A stretch of 64,000 nt of DNA from Paenibacillus sp. FSL R7-0204 (GCF_038002225.1 NZ_JBBOCA010000001.1:1240001-1304000), one strand, 5' to 3'. Positions 16,162 through 25,852 are shown, counted from the stretch's first letter. Made by a program: numbers and translations. Notes: generated from the sequence alone by a model not told the origin.

Positions 16162-17325
16162 TTGAGAATATTAATCGTAGACGACAATCCTACCAATGTA
16201 ATTATTATCCGTGAGATCCTCAAGAAGGAAGATTACCGGAATTTCATAACGGCTTCGTCCGCCAAAGATATGCTGAAGCTGCTGGGCGTCGGTGTGGGGG
16301 AAGAGCCCCGGCCGTCCGATGTGGATCTGATTCTGCTGGATATGATGATGCCGGAAATGGACGGAATTGAAGCCTGCCGGGTGGTTCAGCAATATGAGCA
16401 TCTGAAGGATATTCCTATTATTATGGTTACGGCTGTAGGTGACTCCAAGAAGCTCGCCGAGGCGCTGGATGCCGGAGCGGTGGATTATGTGACGAAGCCG
16501 ATCAACAAGGTGGAGCTGATGGCCCGTATCCGCTTGGCGCTGCGGCTGAAGCGCGAGAAGGACTGGCATAAGGAACGGGACCAGCGGATACAGGATGAAT
16601 TGAAGCTGGCTGCCCTGGTGCAGAATGCTGTACTCAGCCTGCCGCTTGCCGAAGAGTCTCTGGAGGTACATGCGATTTACCAGCCCTCCTTTGAGCTGGC
16701 CGGAGATCTGTATGCCTGGTATCCCTTGGGAGACGGGCGTTATGCGGTCATCCTGCTCGATATGATGGGCCACGGTATCTCGTCTTCCTTGTTTACCATG
16801 TTCCTTGCCTCGGTATTGAAGGATACCGTAACGACTTATGTGGAACCGGAGAAGGTAATTCAGGAGCTTAACAGACGTTTTAATCAGCTATATATTGAGA
16901 AGCAGCTGGTCCAGTATTATTTCACGGCGATTTATCTTGTCATTGACACCCGTCAGAAGCGGATTAATTATGTGAATGCCGGGCATCCGCCGGCGCTGTT
17001 CTTTGAAGGAGATGCCAAGACGCCTGTACTGCTGGAGAGCAATTGTCACCCTGTAGGTCTGTTTGACCGGATCGATATTCAGCAGCAGAGCCTCAGCTAC
17101 GAGGACGAGGGTCATCTGGTGCTGTTCACGGACGGCCTTATGGAGATGGTAGAGGGTGAACAGGAGGAGCAGCTGAAATTCATGGTCGGGCATCTAAACG
17201 CCACTCATGACTGGCAGGAAGACCTGGTACGCGCCGCATTCCTGAGCGAGCCGGTCAATTCGGACCGGGATGACGATAAATGCCTGGTCTGGATCTCACT
17301 GAAGAAAGGAACCGATAAGGAATGA
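16162..17325 (+). CDS. rsbY: Response regulator with PP2C phosphatase domain (RsbY-like)
   Basis: 387 residues: a receiver domain (1-125; ILIVDDNPTN, phospho-acceptor Asp in ILLDMMMPEMDG, Lys in DYVTKPI), a short helical linker and a PP2C/SpoIIE-type phosphatase domain (about 150-382). The metal-site residues are present: AGDLYAW, DMMGHGISS, FTDGLME and DDDKCLVWI. In the B. cereus group RsbY of the same layout is activated by phosphorylation and dephosphorylates RsbV, freeing SigB. The start is TTG with GAGGTGAGG upstream. The stop overlaps the next start by four bases (ATGA), so translation with the kinase gene is coupled. Confidence 0.88.
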   Translation: MRILIVDDNPTNVIIIREILKKEDYRNFITASSAKDMLKLLGVGVGEEPRPSDVDLILLDMMMPEMDGIEACRVVQQYEHLKDIPIIMVTAVGDSKKLAEALDAGAVDYVTKPINKVELMARIRLALRLKREKDWHKERDQRIQDELKLAALVQNAVLSLPLAEESLEVHAIYQPSFELAGDLYAWYPLGDGRYAVILLDMMGHGISSSLFTMFLASVLKDTVTTYVEPEKVIQELNRRFNQLYIEKQLVQYYFTAIYLVIDTRQKRINYVNAGHPPALFFEGDAKTPVLLESNCHPVGLFDRIDIQQQSLSYEDEGHLVLFTDGLMEMVEGEQEEQLKFMVGHLNATHDWQEDLVRAAFLSEPVNSDRDDDKCLVWISLKKGTDKE

Positions 17326-20300
17326 AGATAAAGGCTAAACTGCTGATCGGATTCAGTGCCATGCTGGCGATTATGCTGGCACTTACCCTGATCGGGTATG
17401 ACAGGCTTCATTATATGAGCAGTCAGCTGGACAGCTACCAGGAGAGATACAGCAAGGGCCGGGCTTCTTCGGGACTTCGCGGGGAAGTGAACGATATGGC
17501 ACGGATACTGACCACTTCCATGCTTAATGCCGATACTGTAACCCTGGAAGCACAGAAGGCTGAGATTGACAGCAAGGTCCTCAAGTCTGCAGAGCATCTG
17601 GAGAACATTAAGGCCTCGCTGAAGACGGCAGAGGAACTGCAAATGTTATCAAGGATCGAGAACTCCTATTCTGCTTATCTGAAATATCAGGATAAGGTTC
17701 TGGAGATGCTGAGAGCCGGATACTTTCAGAATGCCAACACGTACCGCAACGCAGAAGGGCAGGACGTTCAGAACGAGGTGCTGAACAGTCTGAATGCGTT
17801 GTCTGATTACAATGCCTTCCGCATGACCGAGGAGACTGCCAAGGCCCAGGAGGCTTCTAGCAGATCGATTCAGATGGTCACCCTGATCATGGTCTTGGGG
17901 CTGCTGCTCGGGCTGGGTGTCATTCTGTGGGTGATACCGAGTATCACGCGCGGCCTAAGCGTCGTCTCCATGATGATTACCAGCTTCGGCAACGGCAAGA
18001 TGCGGGCGATCCGCAGGATCAAGGTGAGGTCGAAGGATGAGATTGGCGATGTAGCACGGGTATTCCAGCGGATGGCCGAGGATATTGAGCAGAAGCAGCA
18101 GCTCGAGAGATCCTATGCCCAGGCACAGAGCGATCAGGCCTGGCTGAATGCCAATATTGCCCGGATTACGGAGCTGCTGCGCGGTGTCAGCTCACTGGAT
18201 CAGGTATCCCAGACCTTCATCAGTGAGTTCACGCCGGTGCTGGGAGCGCAGTATGGTGCCGTCTACCTGAAGAGCCAGGACAATCCGAACCTGCTGGTCA
18301 GCAGCGCCTTCTATGCCGGTGAGGAGGGGGTTACGCCTAAGGAGAGCTTCGAGATTGGTCAGGGGCTAATCGGGCAGAGCGCCTTGGATAAGCTGCCGAT
18401 CAAGCTGACAGAGGCGCCTGACAACTATATCTCGGTTTCTTCAGGATTCGGGGAAGCGCATCCGAGTTATATTTCCATCCACCCGCTTTTATTCCAGGAT
18501 GAAGTGCTGGGTGTAGTGGAATTCGCATCCTTCACACCGTTCTCAGTGCTGCAGAATGAACTGCTTCATCAGCTCTCCAGTAATCTGGGGATTATTCTGA
18601 ACAACATCAGCCGCAGGCTTGTGGTTGAGGAATTGCTGCGCGAATCGCAGGCACTGACCGAAGAACTGCAATGCCAGTCGGAAGAGCTCCAGACCCAGCA
18701 GGAGGAATTGCGCCGCTCCAACGAGAATCTGGAGGAGCAGACAGATGCCCTGAAGCGCTCAGAGGAGCTGCTGCAGCGCCAGCAGGAAGAGCTGGAGCAT
18801 TACAATACAGAGCTGGTCTCCAAGACCCGTGCACTGCAGGATCAGGTGCAGGAGGTTGAAGAGAAGAAGGATGAAATCGAGCATGCCCGCATGCAGCTGG
18901 AGAAGCAGGCCATGCAGCTTGCGGTAACCAGCAAATACAAATCCGAGTTCCTGGCCAATATGTCGCATGAGCTGCGCACCCCGCTGAACAGCCTGCTCAT
19001 TCTCTCCCAGCTCCTTACAGAGAATAAGGAAGGCAATCTGAGCGAGAAGCAGGTGGAATTCGCTCATACCATCTATATGTCAGGTGCGGATCTGCTTAAG
19101 ATGATTGATGAAATTCTCGATCTGTCTAAGGTCGATGCCGGCAAAATGGAGCTGAATCATGAAGAGATTCCGCTGATCGAGCTGAAGACCTTCGTGAAGC
19201 AGAACTTTGCACCACTGGCTGCGCAGAAGGGACTGTCGCTGCGCCTGTCCTTTGACGAGCCGCTGCCGGACAGTGTATATAGCGACAGTCACAGACTGAA
19301 GCAGATCCTGCGTAACCTGTTGTCCAATGCCTTCAAATTCACCAGTGAGGGGTATGTAGAGTTCTCTGTCAGCCATGCGGACGTCAAGCGGCTGCCTGCC
19401 TATCTGCCGCATGATTATGATTATATTGCCATAGCCGTCAAGGATAGCGGCATCGGCATCCCGTCAGATAAGATGGATATCGTCTTCGAGGCATTCCAGC
19501 AGGTTGACGGTACAACGAGCCGCAAATATGGCGGTACAGGGCTTGGTCTGTCAATCAGCCGCGAATTAGCCCGCCTGATGGGCGGGGCGATTGGGCTGGA
19601 ATCCCGTGAAGGGCAAGGAAGCATATTCACGCTGTATCTGCCGGTTCAGGGGAACTTCAGCCTGTTGCCGGGAGCATTACAAGCCGCACCTGCCGGGGAG
19701 CCTTTGCAGCTTGAGGAGTTCCGGGAGCAACAGCCATGGGATAAATCAGGGGATATCGCACCTACACCTGCTATGCCTGTAGTTGTGGAAGATGACCGCG
19801 ATTCTCTGGCCAGCGGCGACAAGGTACTGCTGATTGTTGAGGATGACGAGAGCTTTGCCAAGATATTGCTGAGCATGGCCCGCGGCCGCGGCTTCAAGGG
19901 TCTGGTGGCCCTGCAGGGCGATATCGGCCTGCAGATGGCCAAGAACCTGCTGCCGGATGCAATCATCCTCGACATCCAGCTGCCCGTCATGGACGGCTGG
20001 TCGATTCTGAGAGAGCTTAAGGGCGACTCCCAGACGCGCCATATTCCGGTGCATGTGATCTCTGTGAATGATGAAATGAAGCAGGGGCTCATGATGGGAG
20101 CGATGGCTTATCTCAGAAAGCCGTCCTCGCGTGAAGCGCTGGACCGGGCCTTCTCGCAGATTGAGAACTACACCGCCAGCACGATGAAGCATCTTTTGAT
20201 CGTCGAGGACGATGATATCCAGCGCCGCTCCATCGAGGAGCTGATCGGACATGACGATGTAGTCATTACAGCGGTGTCTACAGGCCAGGAGGCTCTGAAT

Positions 20301-20990
20301 GAGCTGCACAAGCAGAGATACGACTGTATGGTCCTTGATCTGATGCTGGATGATATGACCGGCTTCGAGCTGCTGGATCAGATCCGCGACGATGAGGAGC
20401 TGAACGATCTGCCGATTATTATTTATACCGGCAAGGATCTGGACAGCAAGGAAGAGACCAAGCTGCGCAAATATGCGGAATCGATTATCATCAAGGATGT
20501 CCGCTCGCCGGAACGGCTTTTGGATGAGACAACGCTGTTCATGCATCGGGTAGAAGCAAATCTGCCGGAGGATAAGCGTAAAATCCTGCAAAAGCTGCAC
20601 AATAAAGAAGAGCTGTTCGACGGCAAAAAAATTCTGCTCGTCGATGATGATATCCGCAACGTCTTTGCCCTCTCCAGTGTGCTCGAAGGTTATCACATGG
20701 AAGTGAAATTTGCCGAGAACGGCCGCGAGGCCATCGACATGCTTGTCGAACAGAGTGATTATGACCTGGTGCTGATGGATATGATGATGCCCGAGATGGA
20801 CGGATATGAAGCTATGCGCCGCATCCGGCAGATGCCGCAGTACCAGAAATTGCCGATTATCGCCCTTACAGCCAAGGCTATGAAGGAGGACCGAGCCAAA
20901 TGTATTGAAGCCGGAGCCTCCGATTATATGAAGAAACCGATCAGTACAGATCAGCTTCTTTCGTTAATGCGCGTCTGGTTGTATTCGTAA
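17322..20990 (+). CDS. rsbK: Membrane hybrid histidine kinase with three receiver domains (RsbK-like)
   Basis: 1222 residues. Order: membrane helix (7-25), an extracellular four-helix sensor of about 155 residues, second helix (about 182-206), HAMP (to about 260), GAF (about 275-430), long coiled coil (430-540), HisKA with His in NMSHELRTPLN (about 549), HATPase (GTGLGLSISRELARLMGG, to about 775), then receivers at about 832-945, 955-1080 and 1101-1220. All three keep the acceptor Asp (ILDIQLPVMDG, VLDLMLDDMTG, LMDMMMPEMDG). In B. cereus, RsbK is the sensor kinase that controls RsbY. The position between rsbY and a CheR-type gene supports the same role here. Confidence 0.88.
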   Translation: MKIKAKLLIGFSAMLAIMLALTLIGYDRLHYMSSQLDSYQERYSKGRASSGLRGEVNDMARILTTSMLNADTVTLEAQKAEIDSKVLKSAEHLENIKASLKTAEELQMLSRIENSYSAYLKYQDKVLEMLRAGYFQNANTYRNAEGQDVQNEVLNSLNALSDYNAFRMTEETAKAQEASSRSIQMVTLIMVLGLLLGLGVILWVIPSITRGLSVVSMMITSFGNGKMRAIRRIKVRSKDEIGDVARVFQRMAEDIEQKQQLERSYAQAQSDQAWLNANIARITELLRGVSSLDQVSQTFISEFTPVLGAQYGAVYLKSQDNPNLLVSSAFYAGEEGVTPKESFEIGQGLIGQSALDKLPIKLTEAPDNYISVSSGFGEAHPSYISIHPLLFQDEVLGVVEFASFTPFSVLQNELLHQLSSNLGIILNNISRRLVVEELLRESQALTEELQCQSEELQTQQEELRRSNENLEEQTDALKRSEELLQRQQEELEHYNTELVSKTRALQDQVQEVEEKKDEIEHARMQLEKQAMQLAVTSKYKSEFLANMSHELRTPLNSLLILSQLLTENKEGNLSEKQVEFAHTIYMSGADLLKMIDEILDLSKVDAGKMELNHEEIPLIELKTFVKQNFAPLAAQKGLSLRLSFDEPLPDSVYSDSHRLKQILRNLLSNAFKFTSEGYVEFSVSHADVKRLPAYLPHDYDYIAIAVKDSGIGIPSDKMDIVFEAFQQVDGTTSRKYGGTGLGLSISRELARLMGGAIGLESREGQGSIFTLYLPVQGNFSLLPGALQAAPAGEPLQLEEFREQQPWDKSGDIAPTPAMPVVVEDDRDSLASGDKVLLIVEDDESFAKILLSMARGRGFKGLVALQGDIGLQMAKNLLPDAIILDIQLPVMDGWSILRELKGDSQTRHIPVHVISVNDEMKQGLMMGAMAYLRKPSSREALDRAFSQIENYTASTMKHLLIVEDDDIQRRSIEELIGHDDVVITAVSTGQEALNELHKQRYDCMVLDLMLDDMTGFELLDQIRDDEELNDLPIIIYTGKDLDSKEETKLRKYAESIIIKDVRSPERLLDETTLFMHRVEANLPEDKRKILQKLHNKEELFDGKKILLVDDDIRNVFALSSVLEGYHMEVKFAENGREAIDMLVEQSDYDLVLMDMMMPEMDGYEAMRRIRQMPQYQKLPIIALTAKAMKEDRAKCIEAGASDYMKKPISTDQLLSLMRVWLYS

Positions 20991-21065
20991 GGATGATTTC
21001 GGGGTAATACCTATACAGCAGGTTCAAACCAAGTACGGAAATAAGGCGCAGGCAAGGGAGTATTG

Positions 21066-21941
21066 ATGACAATGGCAGCGATGGAGCACGGATATGAGGG
21101 GCAGGGGAATCCGCCGGGGAGCAAGCAGGAGCTTGAACAGATTGAAATTGAGCTGCTTCTGAACGGAGTACACCGATTGTATGGATATGATTTCAGGAAT
21201 TATGCCCTGCCTTCCTTGAAGCGGCGCATTTGGCATCATGTCCATGCTGAGAGCTTACCTACCATTTCTGCCCTGCAGGAAAAGGTGCTGCATGACCGTG
21301 CATGCTTCGAGCGGTTCGTGTACAGTCTCTCGATCCCTGTGACAGAGATGTTCCGTGATCCCGGACTCTTCCTGACCTTCCGTCAGAAGGTTATTCCGCT
21401 CCTGCGGACCTATCCTTACATCCGGATCTGGCATGCCGGCTGCTCGACAGGCGAAGAGGTCTACTCGATGGCAATTATGCTGCATGAGGAAGGATTATAT
21501 GACAAGGCTAGAATTTATGCCACGGACATGAACGCCCGTTCTTTGCAGCAGGCCAAAGAAGGCGTGTACGAGATCGGCAAGATGAAACAATACACCAAGA
21601 ACTACCTTGAGGCCGGAGGCACGGGGGTCTTCTCGGAATACTATACAGCGAAATATAACTCAGTGATTCTGCAGCCGTATTTACGCAAGAACATCATTTT
21701 TGCAGAGCATAATCTGGCAACGGATACTTCCTTCAACGAATTCAATGTGATCCTGTGCCGGAACGTAATGATCTACTTTAACGACGAGCTCCGCGATCAT
21801 GTGCATGGCTTGTTCCATGAGAGCCTCAGCCGGTTCGGAGTGCTGGTCCTCGGTTCCAAGGAGTCCATTCATTTCACACGATACAGTGACAGCTACGAGC
21901 CGCTGGACCGGGTAGAGAAAATATACCGCAAAAATAAATAG
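21066..21941 (+). CDS. rsbM: CheR-type protein-glutamate methyltransferase (RsbM-like)
   Basis: 291 residues. An N-terminal helical CheR domain ([19 protein letters not shown]) is followed by the Rossmann methyltransferase core: [17 protein letters not shown] binds S-adenosylmethionine, ARIYATDMN is the acidic loop, and [12 protein letters not shown] is the CheR signature. Chemotaxis genes are absent around it. In B. cereus the CheR-like RsbM methylates RsbK and lowers SigB activity; the same adaptation loop is inferred here. An in-frame TTG precedes the chosen ATG, which has AAGGGAG about 6 bases upstream. Confidence 0.85.
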   Translation: MTMAAMEHGYEGQGNPPGSKQELEQIEIELLLNGVHRLYGYDFRNYALPSLKRRIWHHVHAESLPTISALQEKVLHDRACFERFVYSLSIPVTEMFRDPGLFLTFRQKVIPLLRTYPYIRIWHAGCSTGEEVYSMAIMLHEEGLYDKARIYATDMNARSLQQAKEGVYEIGKMKQYTKNYLEAGGTGVFSEYYTAKYNSVILQPYLRKNIIFAEHNLATDTSFNEFNVILCRNVMIYFNDELRDHVHGLFHESLSRFGVLVLGSKESIHFTRYSDSYEPLDRVEKIYRKNK

Positions 21942-21958
21942 CGGGTAAGGAGGGACCT

Positions 21959-23629
21959 ATGGGGGTTCAGGAACCGATTCATATACTGCTGGTTGACGAC
22001 CGTCCCGAGAATTTGCTGGCACTCGAAGCCGTCCTTGAGAGTCAGCATTACAAGCTTGTCAAAGCCAATTCTGGAGAAGAAGCACTGCGGTGCTTATTGA
22101 AATATGAATTCGCCGTGATTGTTCTGGACGTTCAGATGCCAGGTATGGATGGGATCGAAACCGCCAAATTAATCAAAGCCAGGGAGAAAACCAAGGATAT
22201 TCCGATCATCTTCATCTCTGCGAACAGCCGGGAATCGGAGCACCTATTCGCAGGGTATTCTGCCGGCGCTATTGATTATATGGTCAAACCGTTTATTCCG
22301 CAGATTCTGAAGTCGAAGATTGAAGGCTTTGTGAATATGTATCTGACCAGCAAAAAGCAGCAGATTCAAGCGATGCAGCTGCAGCAAAAGACGCTGGAGC
22401 TTGAGCGCATGAACGGTGAATTGATCAAAGCCAAGGAAGACGCGGAGATCGCGGCTAAGGCCAAGACCGAGTTTCTGGCGATGATGAGCCATGAGATCCG
22501 CACGCCGATGAATGGCGTAGTGGGCATGATTGATCTTTTGATGGAGACCCAGCTTGCACCGGAACAGAAGGAATATACAGAGATTATCCGTAAAAGTGCG
22601 GACACACTGATTACCGTGATTAACGATATTCTTGACTTCACCAAGATGGAATCGGGCAAAATGGAAATGGAAGAGCAATTATTTGAGCTGCATACCACTA
22701 TCCAGGAGGTTTTTAGCCTGTTCTCAGCCGAGGCCGGCAAAAAAAATCTGGAGCTGGCCTATTTCATCGATCAGAAGCTGCCGCGGCTGATCTATGGAGA
22801 TATGGCCCGGCTCCGCCAGGTTCTCATCAATCTCGTATCCAATGCGGTGAAATTTACCAACCAGGGCGGCGTTTATTTAGTTGCTTCCAGTGTGCCGGCA
22901 GAGGATAATAAACTGGTAATCGAATTTACAGTTAAAGATACCGGCATCGGGATTTCACCGGAGAAATGTGACCGGCTGTTCCAGCCATTCTCCCAGCTTG
23001 ATTCCTCCATGACGCGTAAATACGGAGGCACGGGCCTCGGCCTCGCTATCTGCAAGTCCCTCGTGGGCATGATGGGCGGAGATATCCGTGTAGAGTCGAT
23101 GGAAGAGAAGGGGGCTACCTTTGTATTCAGCATCCAGGTTGCCGTGCCGGAGGAAGAGCTGGAAGGCGGCTGCCGGGAAGAGGAAAGCTTAGCGGAAGAG
23201 GTCGATGAGGCAAGCCGGAGCAAAGTGCTTGTGGTGGATGACCATCCGATTAATCAGCGGCTTATGGTTAGCATGCTGGATAAGCTCGGGTATCTTGCTG
23301 ATGTTGCCGAGGACGGGAATGAGGCTGTAGAGCTGGCCCGGAAATCCGTTTATGATTTTATCTTCATGGACCTGCAGATGCCGGTAATGGATGGGCTTGA
23401 AGCAACCTCCCTGATTCGTGAGGAGAGCGGCGGTTCGCCTGACAAGACGGTGATCATTGCGATGACTGCGAATGTGATGGAGGGGATTCAGGACCGCTGT
23501 ACCGCTGCCGGAATGGACGGCTACATCAGCAAGCCGCTCAAGCTAAGCAGCATCAAACAAATGATCTCCAGATATTCAGGCAGGGATAATCCCGCCACCC
23601 AGCGGAACACCTCAATTTTCAACGCATGA
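21959..23629 (+). CDS. Soluble REC-HisKA-HATPase-REC hybrid kinase
   Basis: 556 residues with no membrane helix: N-terminal receiver (8-125; LLVDDRPEN, acceptor Asp in [11 protein letters not shown]), coiled linker, HisKA (His in [12 protein letters not shown], about residue 178), HATPase ([18 protein letters not shown]) and a C-terminal receiver (about 420-540; [20 protein letters not shown]). Both ends can accept phosphate, so it could work as a relay between the upstream RsbK-like kinase and the RsbY-like phosphatase. Its start is 17 bases after the methyltransferase gene, which indicates one operon. I know of no counterpart in the B. cereus rsb locus. Confidence 0.85.
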   Translation: MGVQEPIHILLVDDRPENLLALEAVLESQHYKLVKANSGEEALRCLLKYEFAVIVLDVQMPGMDGIETAKLIKAREKTKDIPIIFISANSRESEHLFAGYSAGAIDYMVKPFIPQILKSKIEGFVNMYLTSKKQQIQAMQLQQKTLELERMNGELIKAKEDAEIAAKAKTEFLAMMSHEIRTPMNGVVGMIDLLMETQLAPEQKEYTEIIRKSADTLITVINDILDFTKMESGKMEMEEQLFELHTTIQEVFSLFSAEAGKKNLELAYFIDQKLPRLIYGDMARLRQVLINLVSNAVKFTNQGGVYLVASSVPAEDNKLVIEFTVKDTGIGISPEKCDRLFQPFSQLDSSMTRKYGGTGLGLAICKSLVGMMGGDIRVESMEEKGATFVFSIQVAVPEEELEGGCREEESLAEEVDEASRSKVLVVDDHPINQRLMVSMLDKLGYLADVAEDGNEAVELARKSVYDFIFMDLQMPVMDGLEATSLIREESGGSPDKTVIIAMTANVMEGIQDRCTAAGMDGYISKPLKLSSIKQMISRYSGRDNPATQRNTSIFNA

Positions 23630-23664
23630 TCCATGAATTTCCAGCGTCGTATTGCTGTTTTTTT

Positions 23665-23690
23665 GTTTCAAGCCTGTGCTATTAGGGTTA
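23665..23690 (+). promoter_or_regulatory. SigB-type autoregulatory promoter of rsbVW-sigB
   Basis: GTTTCA (23665-23670), a 14-base spacer and GGGTTA (23685-23690) fit the SigB consensus. The position, about 35 bases before rsbV, matches the SigB-dependent promoter before rsbV in B. subtilis. Confidence 0.65.
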
Positions 23691-23725
23691 TTGGTAAAGA
23701 AAACATTTAATCAGGAGAGTTGTCT

Positions 23726-24064
23726 ATGAATACACATAAAAGCGAAAAGTTTCACGCAAAGACCGAAACCGTTGGTTCGGTATGTACTGTTTATCTGGTA
23801 GGTGAACTCGACCTGTCTGTGGCGCCCGATTTTCGTTTGGTAATGGAACCGCTAGTGGGAGATACAGGACTTGATCTCGTGATCAATCTGAAGGATCTGA
23901 AGTATATTGACAGCACCGGTATCGGAATCCTGTTGTCGATCCTCAAAGCAAGACATGGAATGGACGTCAAGTTTACCGTTGCTGAAGTTCCTCCGCAAAT
24001 ACAGAAGCTGTTTGACATGACCGGCATTTCCAAGTTTTTTGCCTCCCAAGAGAATTCCCACTAG
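23726..24064 (+). CDS. rsbV: Anti-anti-sigma factor RsbV
   Basis: 112 residues of the STAS fold. The sequence YLVGELDLSVAPDF is the conserved N-terminal strand pattern, and DLKYIDSTGIGIL carries the Ser phosphorylated by RsbW. Unphosphorylated RsbV binds RsbW and releases SigB. The ATG at 23726 follows AGGAGAG; an in-frame TTG six bases earlier is less likely. It is first in the rsbV-rsbW-sigB unit. Confidence 0.93.
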   Translation: MNTHKSEKFHAKTETVGSVCTVYLVGELDLSVAPDFRLVMEPLVGDTGLDLVINLKDLKYIDSTGIGILLSILKARHGMDVKFTVAEVPPQIQKLFDMTGISKFFASQENSH

Positions 24065-24082
24065 GAAAGGATCGAACTAAGA

Positions 24083-24535
24083 ATGAGTGATGACATACAA
24101 AGAGTAGTTCTTCAGTTACCCGCCAGTGCAGAATATGTCGATATTGTCAGACTTAATTTATACGGCATTGCCTCCAAAATGGGTTTCACTTATGAAGACA
24201 TTGAAGATATGAAGGTAGCTGTCTCGGAAGCGTGTAATAACTCCGTGCTCTATGCCTATGGGCAGGCGGACGGTATGGTTGATGTAATCTTTGAGGTAGG
24301 ATCAAGTGTCTTATCCATTACTGTCAAAGATGAGGGGGAGAGCTTTGATGGTTTGGATGCGTCCGGGGAACGTCTGACGCTTCATGACAAGGAGCTGAAT
24401 GATGTTCAAGTGGGCGGACTGGGATTCTATCTAATGCAGGCGCTGATGGATGACGTTAGCGTTGTTAGCGAATCAGGGAAAGGGACAGTCGTTACCCTGA
24501 CTAAACGGCTCAATTTCAGCGAGGAGAAAGTATGA
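24083..24535 (+). CDS. rsbW: Anti-sigma-B factor and serine kinase RsbW
   Basis: 150 residues of the GHKL ATPase fold. The N box is VAVSEACNNSVLYAYG, the G1 box VKDEGESFD and the G2 region GGLGFYLMQALMDDV. RsbW holds SigB inactive and phosphorylates RsbV on Ser. Its stop overlaps the sigB start by four bases, so anti-sigma and sigma are made together, as is usual. Confidence 0.94.
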   Translation: MSDDIQRVVLQLPASAEYVDIVRLNLYGIASKMGFTYEDIEDMKVAVSEACNNSVLYAYGQADGMVDVIFEVGSSVLSITVKDEGESFDGLDASGERLTLHDKELNDVQVGGLGFYLMQALMDDVSVVSESGKGTVVTLTKRLNFSEEKV

Positions 24536-25302
24536 ATGACAAAGTGACTCCCCCAGAGTCCATGAATGAAGCAGTAAGCCTGATCTGGGAATACCAGCAG
24601 ACGAAAGACAATGAAATCGCAACAGTGCTCATCCGCAAATATGAACCTATGGTGAAGATGGCAGCCGGCAAAATTGCCCGTAACCGTCCGGATCTCTATG
24701 AGGATCTGTATCAGGTAGGGCAAATGGCGCTGATCCGGCTGCTGGCGCAATACGACATCAGCTTGGGGATTCCCTTCGAGCCGTATGCGATGAAGAGCAT
24801 GATTGGACATATGAAAAACTACCTGCGTGATAAATCCTGGTACATACAGGTTCCACGGCGGATTAAGGAAAAAGGCGCGCTTGTTCAGCAGGCCATTGAT
24901 GAGTTGACCATTCGGCTCGAACGTTCTCCGGCGGTTGAAGAGATTGCCCATTATCTGGATCTTACTGTTGAGGAAACGGTGGAGGTACTGGCCGGCAGAG
25001 AGTGTTATCATTATGTCTCCCTGGATTCCCCGCTCTCCCAGGAAGAGAGCGGGGCCACACTCGGTGAATTGATCAGCTCCGATGCGAATGACTACGAGAC
25101 GGTGGAGAAGCGTATGGATCTCCAGCAGGCGCTCGGGCAGCTGAAGGAGCAGGAGCAGCAGGTGCTGCTGCTGGCCTTCCAGGATGGCCAATCCCAGCGG
25201 GCCATTGCCCAGAAGCTGGGTGTCTCGCAGATGAGTGTCTCCCGTATCCAGAAGCGGGCCACCGAGAAGCTGAAGCAGATCATGGCTAATTCATCCTATT
25301 AA
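24532..25302 (+). CDS. sigB: RNA polymerase sigma factor SigB
   Basis: 256 residues of the SigB/F/G group: region 2 (LIRKYEPMVKMAAGKIARN, DLYQVGQMALIRLLAQYD), region 3 (VPRRIKEKGALVQQAID) and region 4 (LKEQEQQVLLLAFQDGQSQ, then VSQMSVSRIQKRA as the -35-binding helix). It directs the general stress regulon. Candidate targets in this window are its own operon, ytxG and ytxH. No rsbX gene follows; a terminator closes the operon. Confidence 0.94.
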   Translation: MNDKVTPPESMNEAVSLIWEYQQTKDNEIATVLIRKYEPMVKMAAGKIARNRPDLYEDLYQVGQMALIRLLAQYDISLGIPFEPYAMKSMIGHMKNYLRDKSWYIQVPRRIKEKGALVQQAIDELTIRLERSPAVEEIAHYLDLTVEETVEVLAGRECYHYVSLDSPLSQEESGATLGELISSDANDYETVEKRMDLQQALGQLKEQEQQVLLLAFQDGQSQRAIAQKLGVSQMSVSRIQKRATEKLKQIMANSSY

Positions 25303-25325
25303 GAATCAAGGTCATTATATTTATC

Positions 25326-25368
25326 AGGGCAGGTTCCATCCCGTAAGGGATAGAGCCTGCCCTTTTTT
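25326..25368 (+). terminator. Terminator of the sigB operon
   Basis: AGGGCAGG (25326-25333) pairs with CCTGCCCT (25356-25363). An inner ATCCC/GGGAT stem extends it, and a T-run follows. Confidence 0.9.
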
Positions 25369-25398
25369 GGGTAGATAAGAATTTATATGTTTTGGGGT

Positions 25399-25449
25399 CC
25401 CCGCAAAGTACCTGAGTCATCACCTACGCTAGAGCCCCACTTTGTGGGG
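25399..25449 (+). repeat. 51-bp conserved-end element, copy A
   Basis: Begins CCCCGCAAAGTA and ends CACTTTGTGGGG, so its ends form an 11-bp stem with one G-T pair. Preceded by TTTGGGGT. The second copy (55239-55289) differs at 2 of 51 bases. The third, inverted copy (61074-61124) shares the ends but has a different 27-base centre. It follows the sigB terminator, so it is not needed for termination here. Confidence 0.8.
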
Positions 25450-25460
25450 GTAAAGAGCAA

Positions 25461-25508
25461 CATCCCTCCTGCAGTCTATTCACGGTAGAGTAGGCTGCAG
25501 GAGGGATG
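25461..25508. repeat. Inverted repeat between sigB and the DUF5665 gene
   Basis: CATCCCTCCTGCAG (25461-25474) is inverted at 25495-25508. No T-run follows on either strand, but its place just past the DUF5665 stop suggests a transcript end. Confidence 0.55.
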
Positions 25509-25522
25509 CGCGGGAAATGTGT

Positions 25523-25852
25523 TTAGTTAGCATCAATATACTTTTTGATTTCTCCAAGATATTCCCCGATAACCGGTACATTGAGAAACAAACTGAGAAT
25601 ATAGCCGAGAATACCGAGAATGACAAAGGTACCGAGTGAGAGGCCCAGGCCTCTGGAGATCCCGGCCATCAGATTGGTGATAATCCGCTTCTTGGGGTCT
25701 GTATAGTTCTCCAGGATATCCTTGAACTCGGATTTCTCCAGTGAGTCGGCGATCTTGTCGAGCCTCGCATTCAAGCGTTTGACCTCATGCCGCAGCTCGA
25801 AGGGATGCTCATCTACGTCATAAGCTTTGGTTCTGTTGTCCGCTTCTCCCAT
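25523..25852 (-). CDS. DUF5665 domain membrane protein
   Basis: 109 residues from the ATG at 25852; the frame is open for 18 more codons, but no ribosome site is seen there. The N-terminal half is a charged helix (ELRHEVKRLNARLDKIADSLEKS). Then comes DPKKRIITNLMAGISRGLGLSLG with two hydrophobic segments (about 60-95). DUF5665 proteins are small membrane proteins of unknown role. AGCAGGT before the chosen start is weak, so the start is uncertain. Confidence 0.7.
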   Translation of the reverse strand: MGEADNRTKAYDVDEHPFELRHEVKRLNARLDKIADSLEKSEFKDILENYTDPKKRIITNLMAGISRGLGLSLGTFVILGILGYILSLFLNVPVIGEYLGEIKKYIDAN

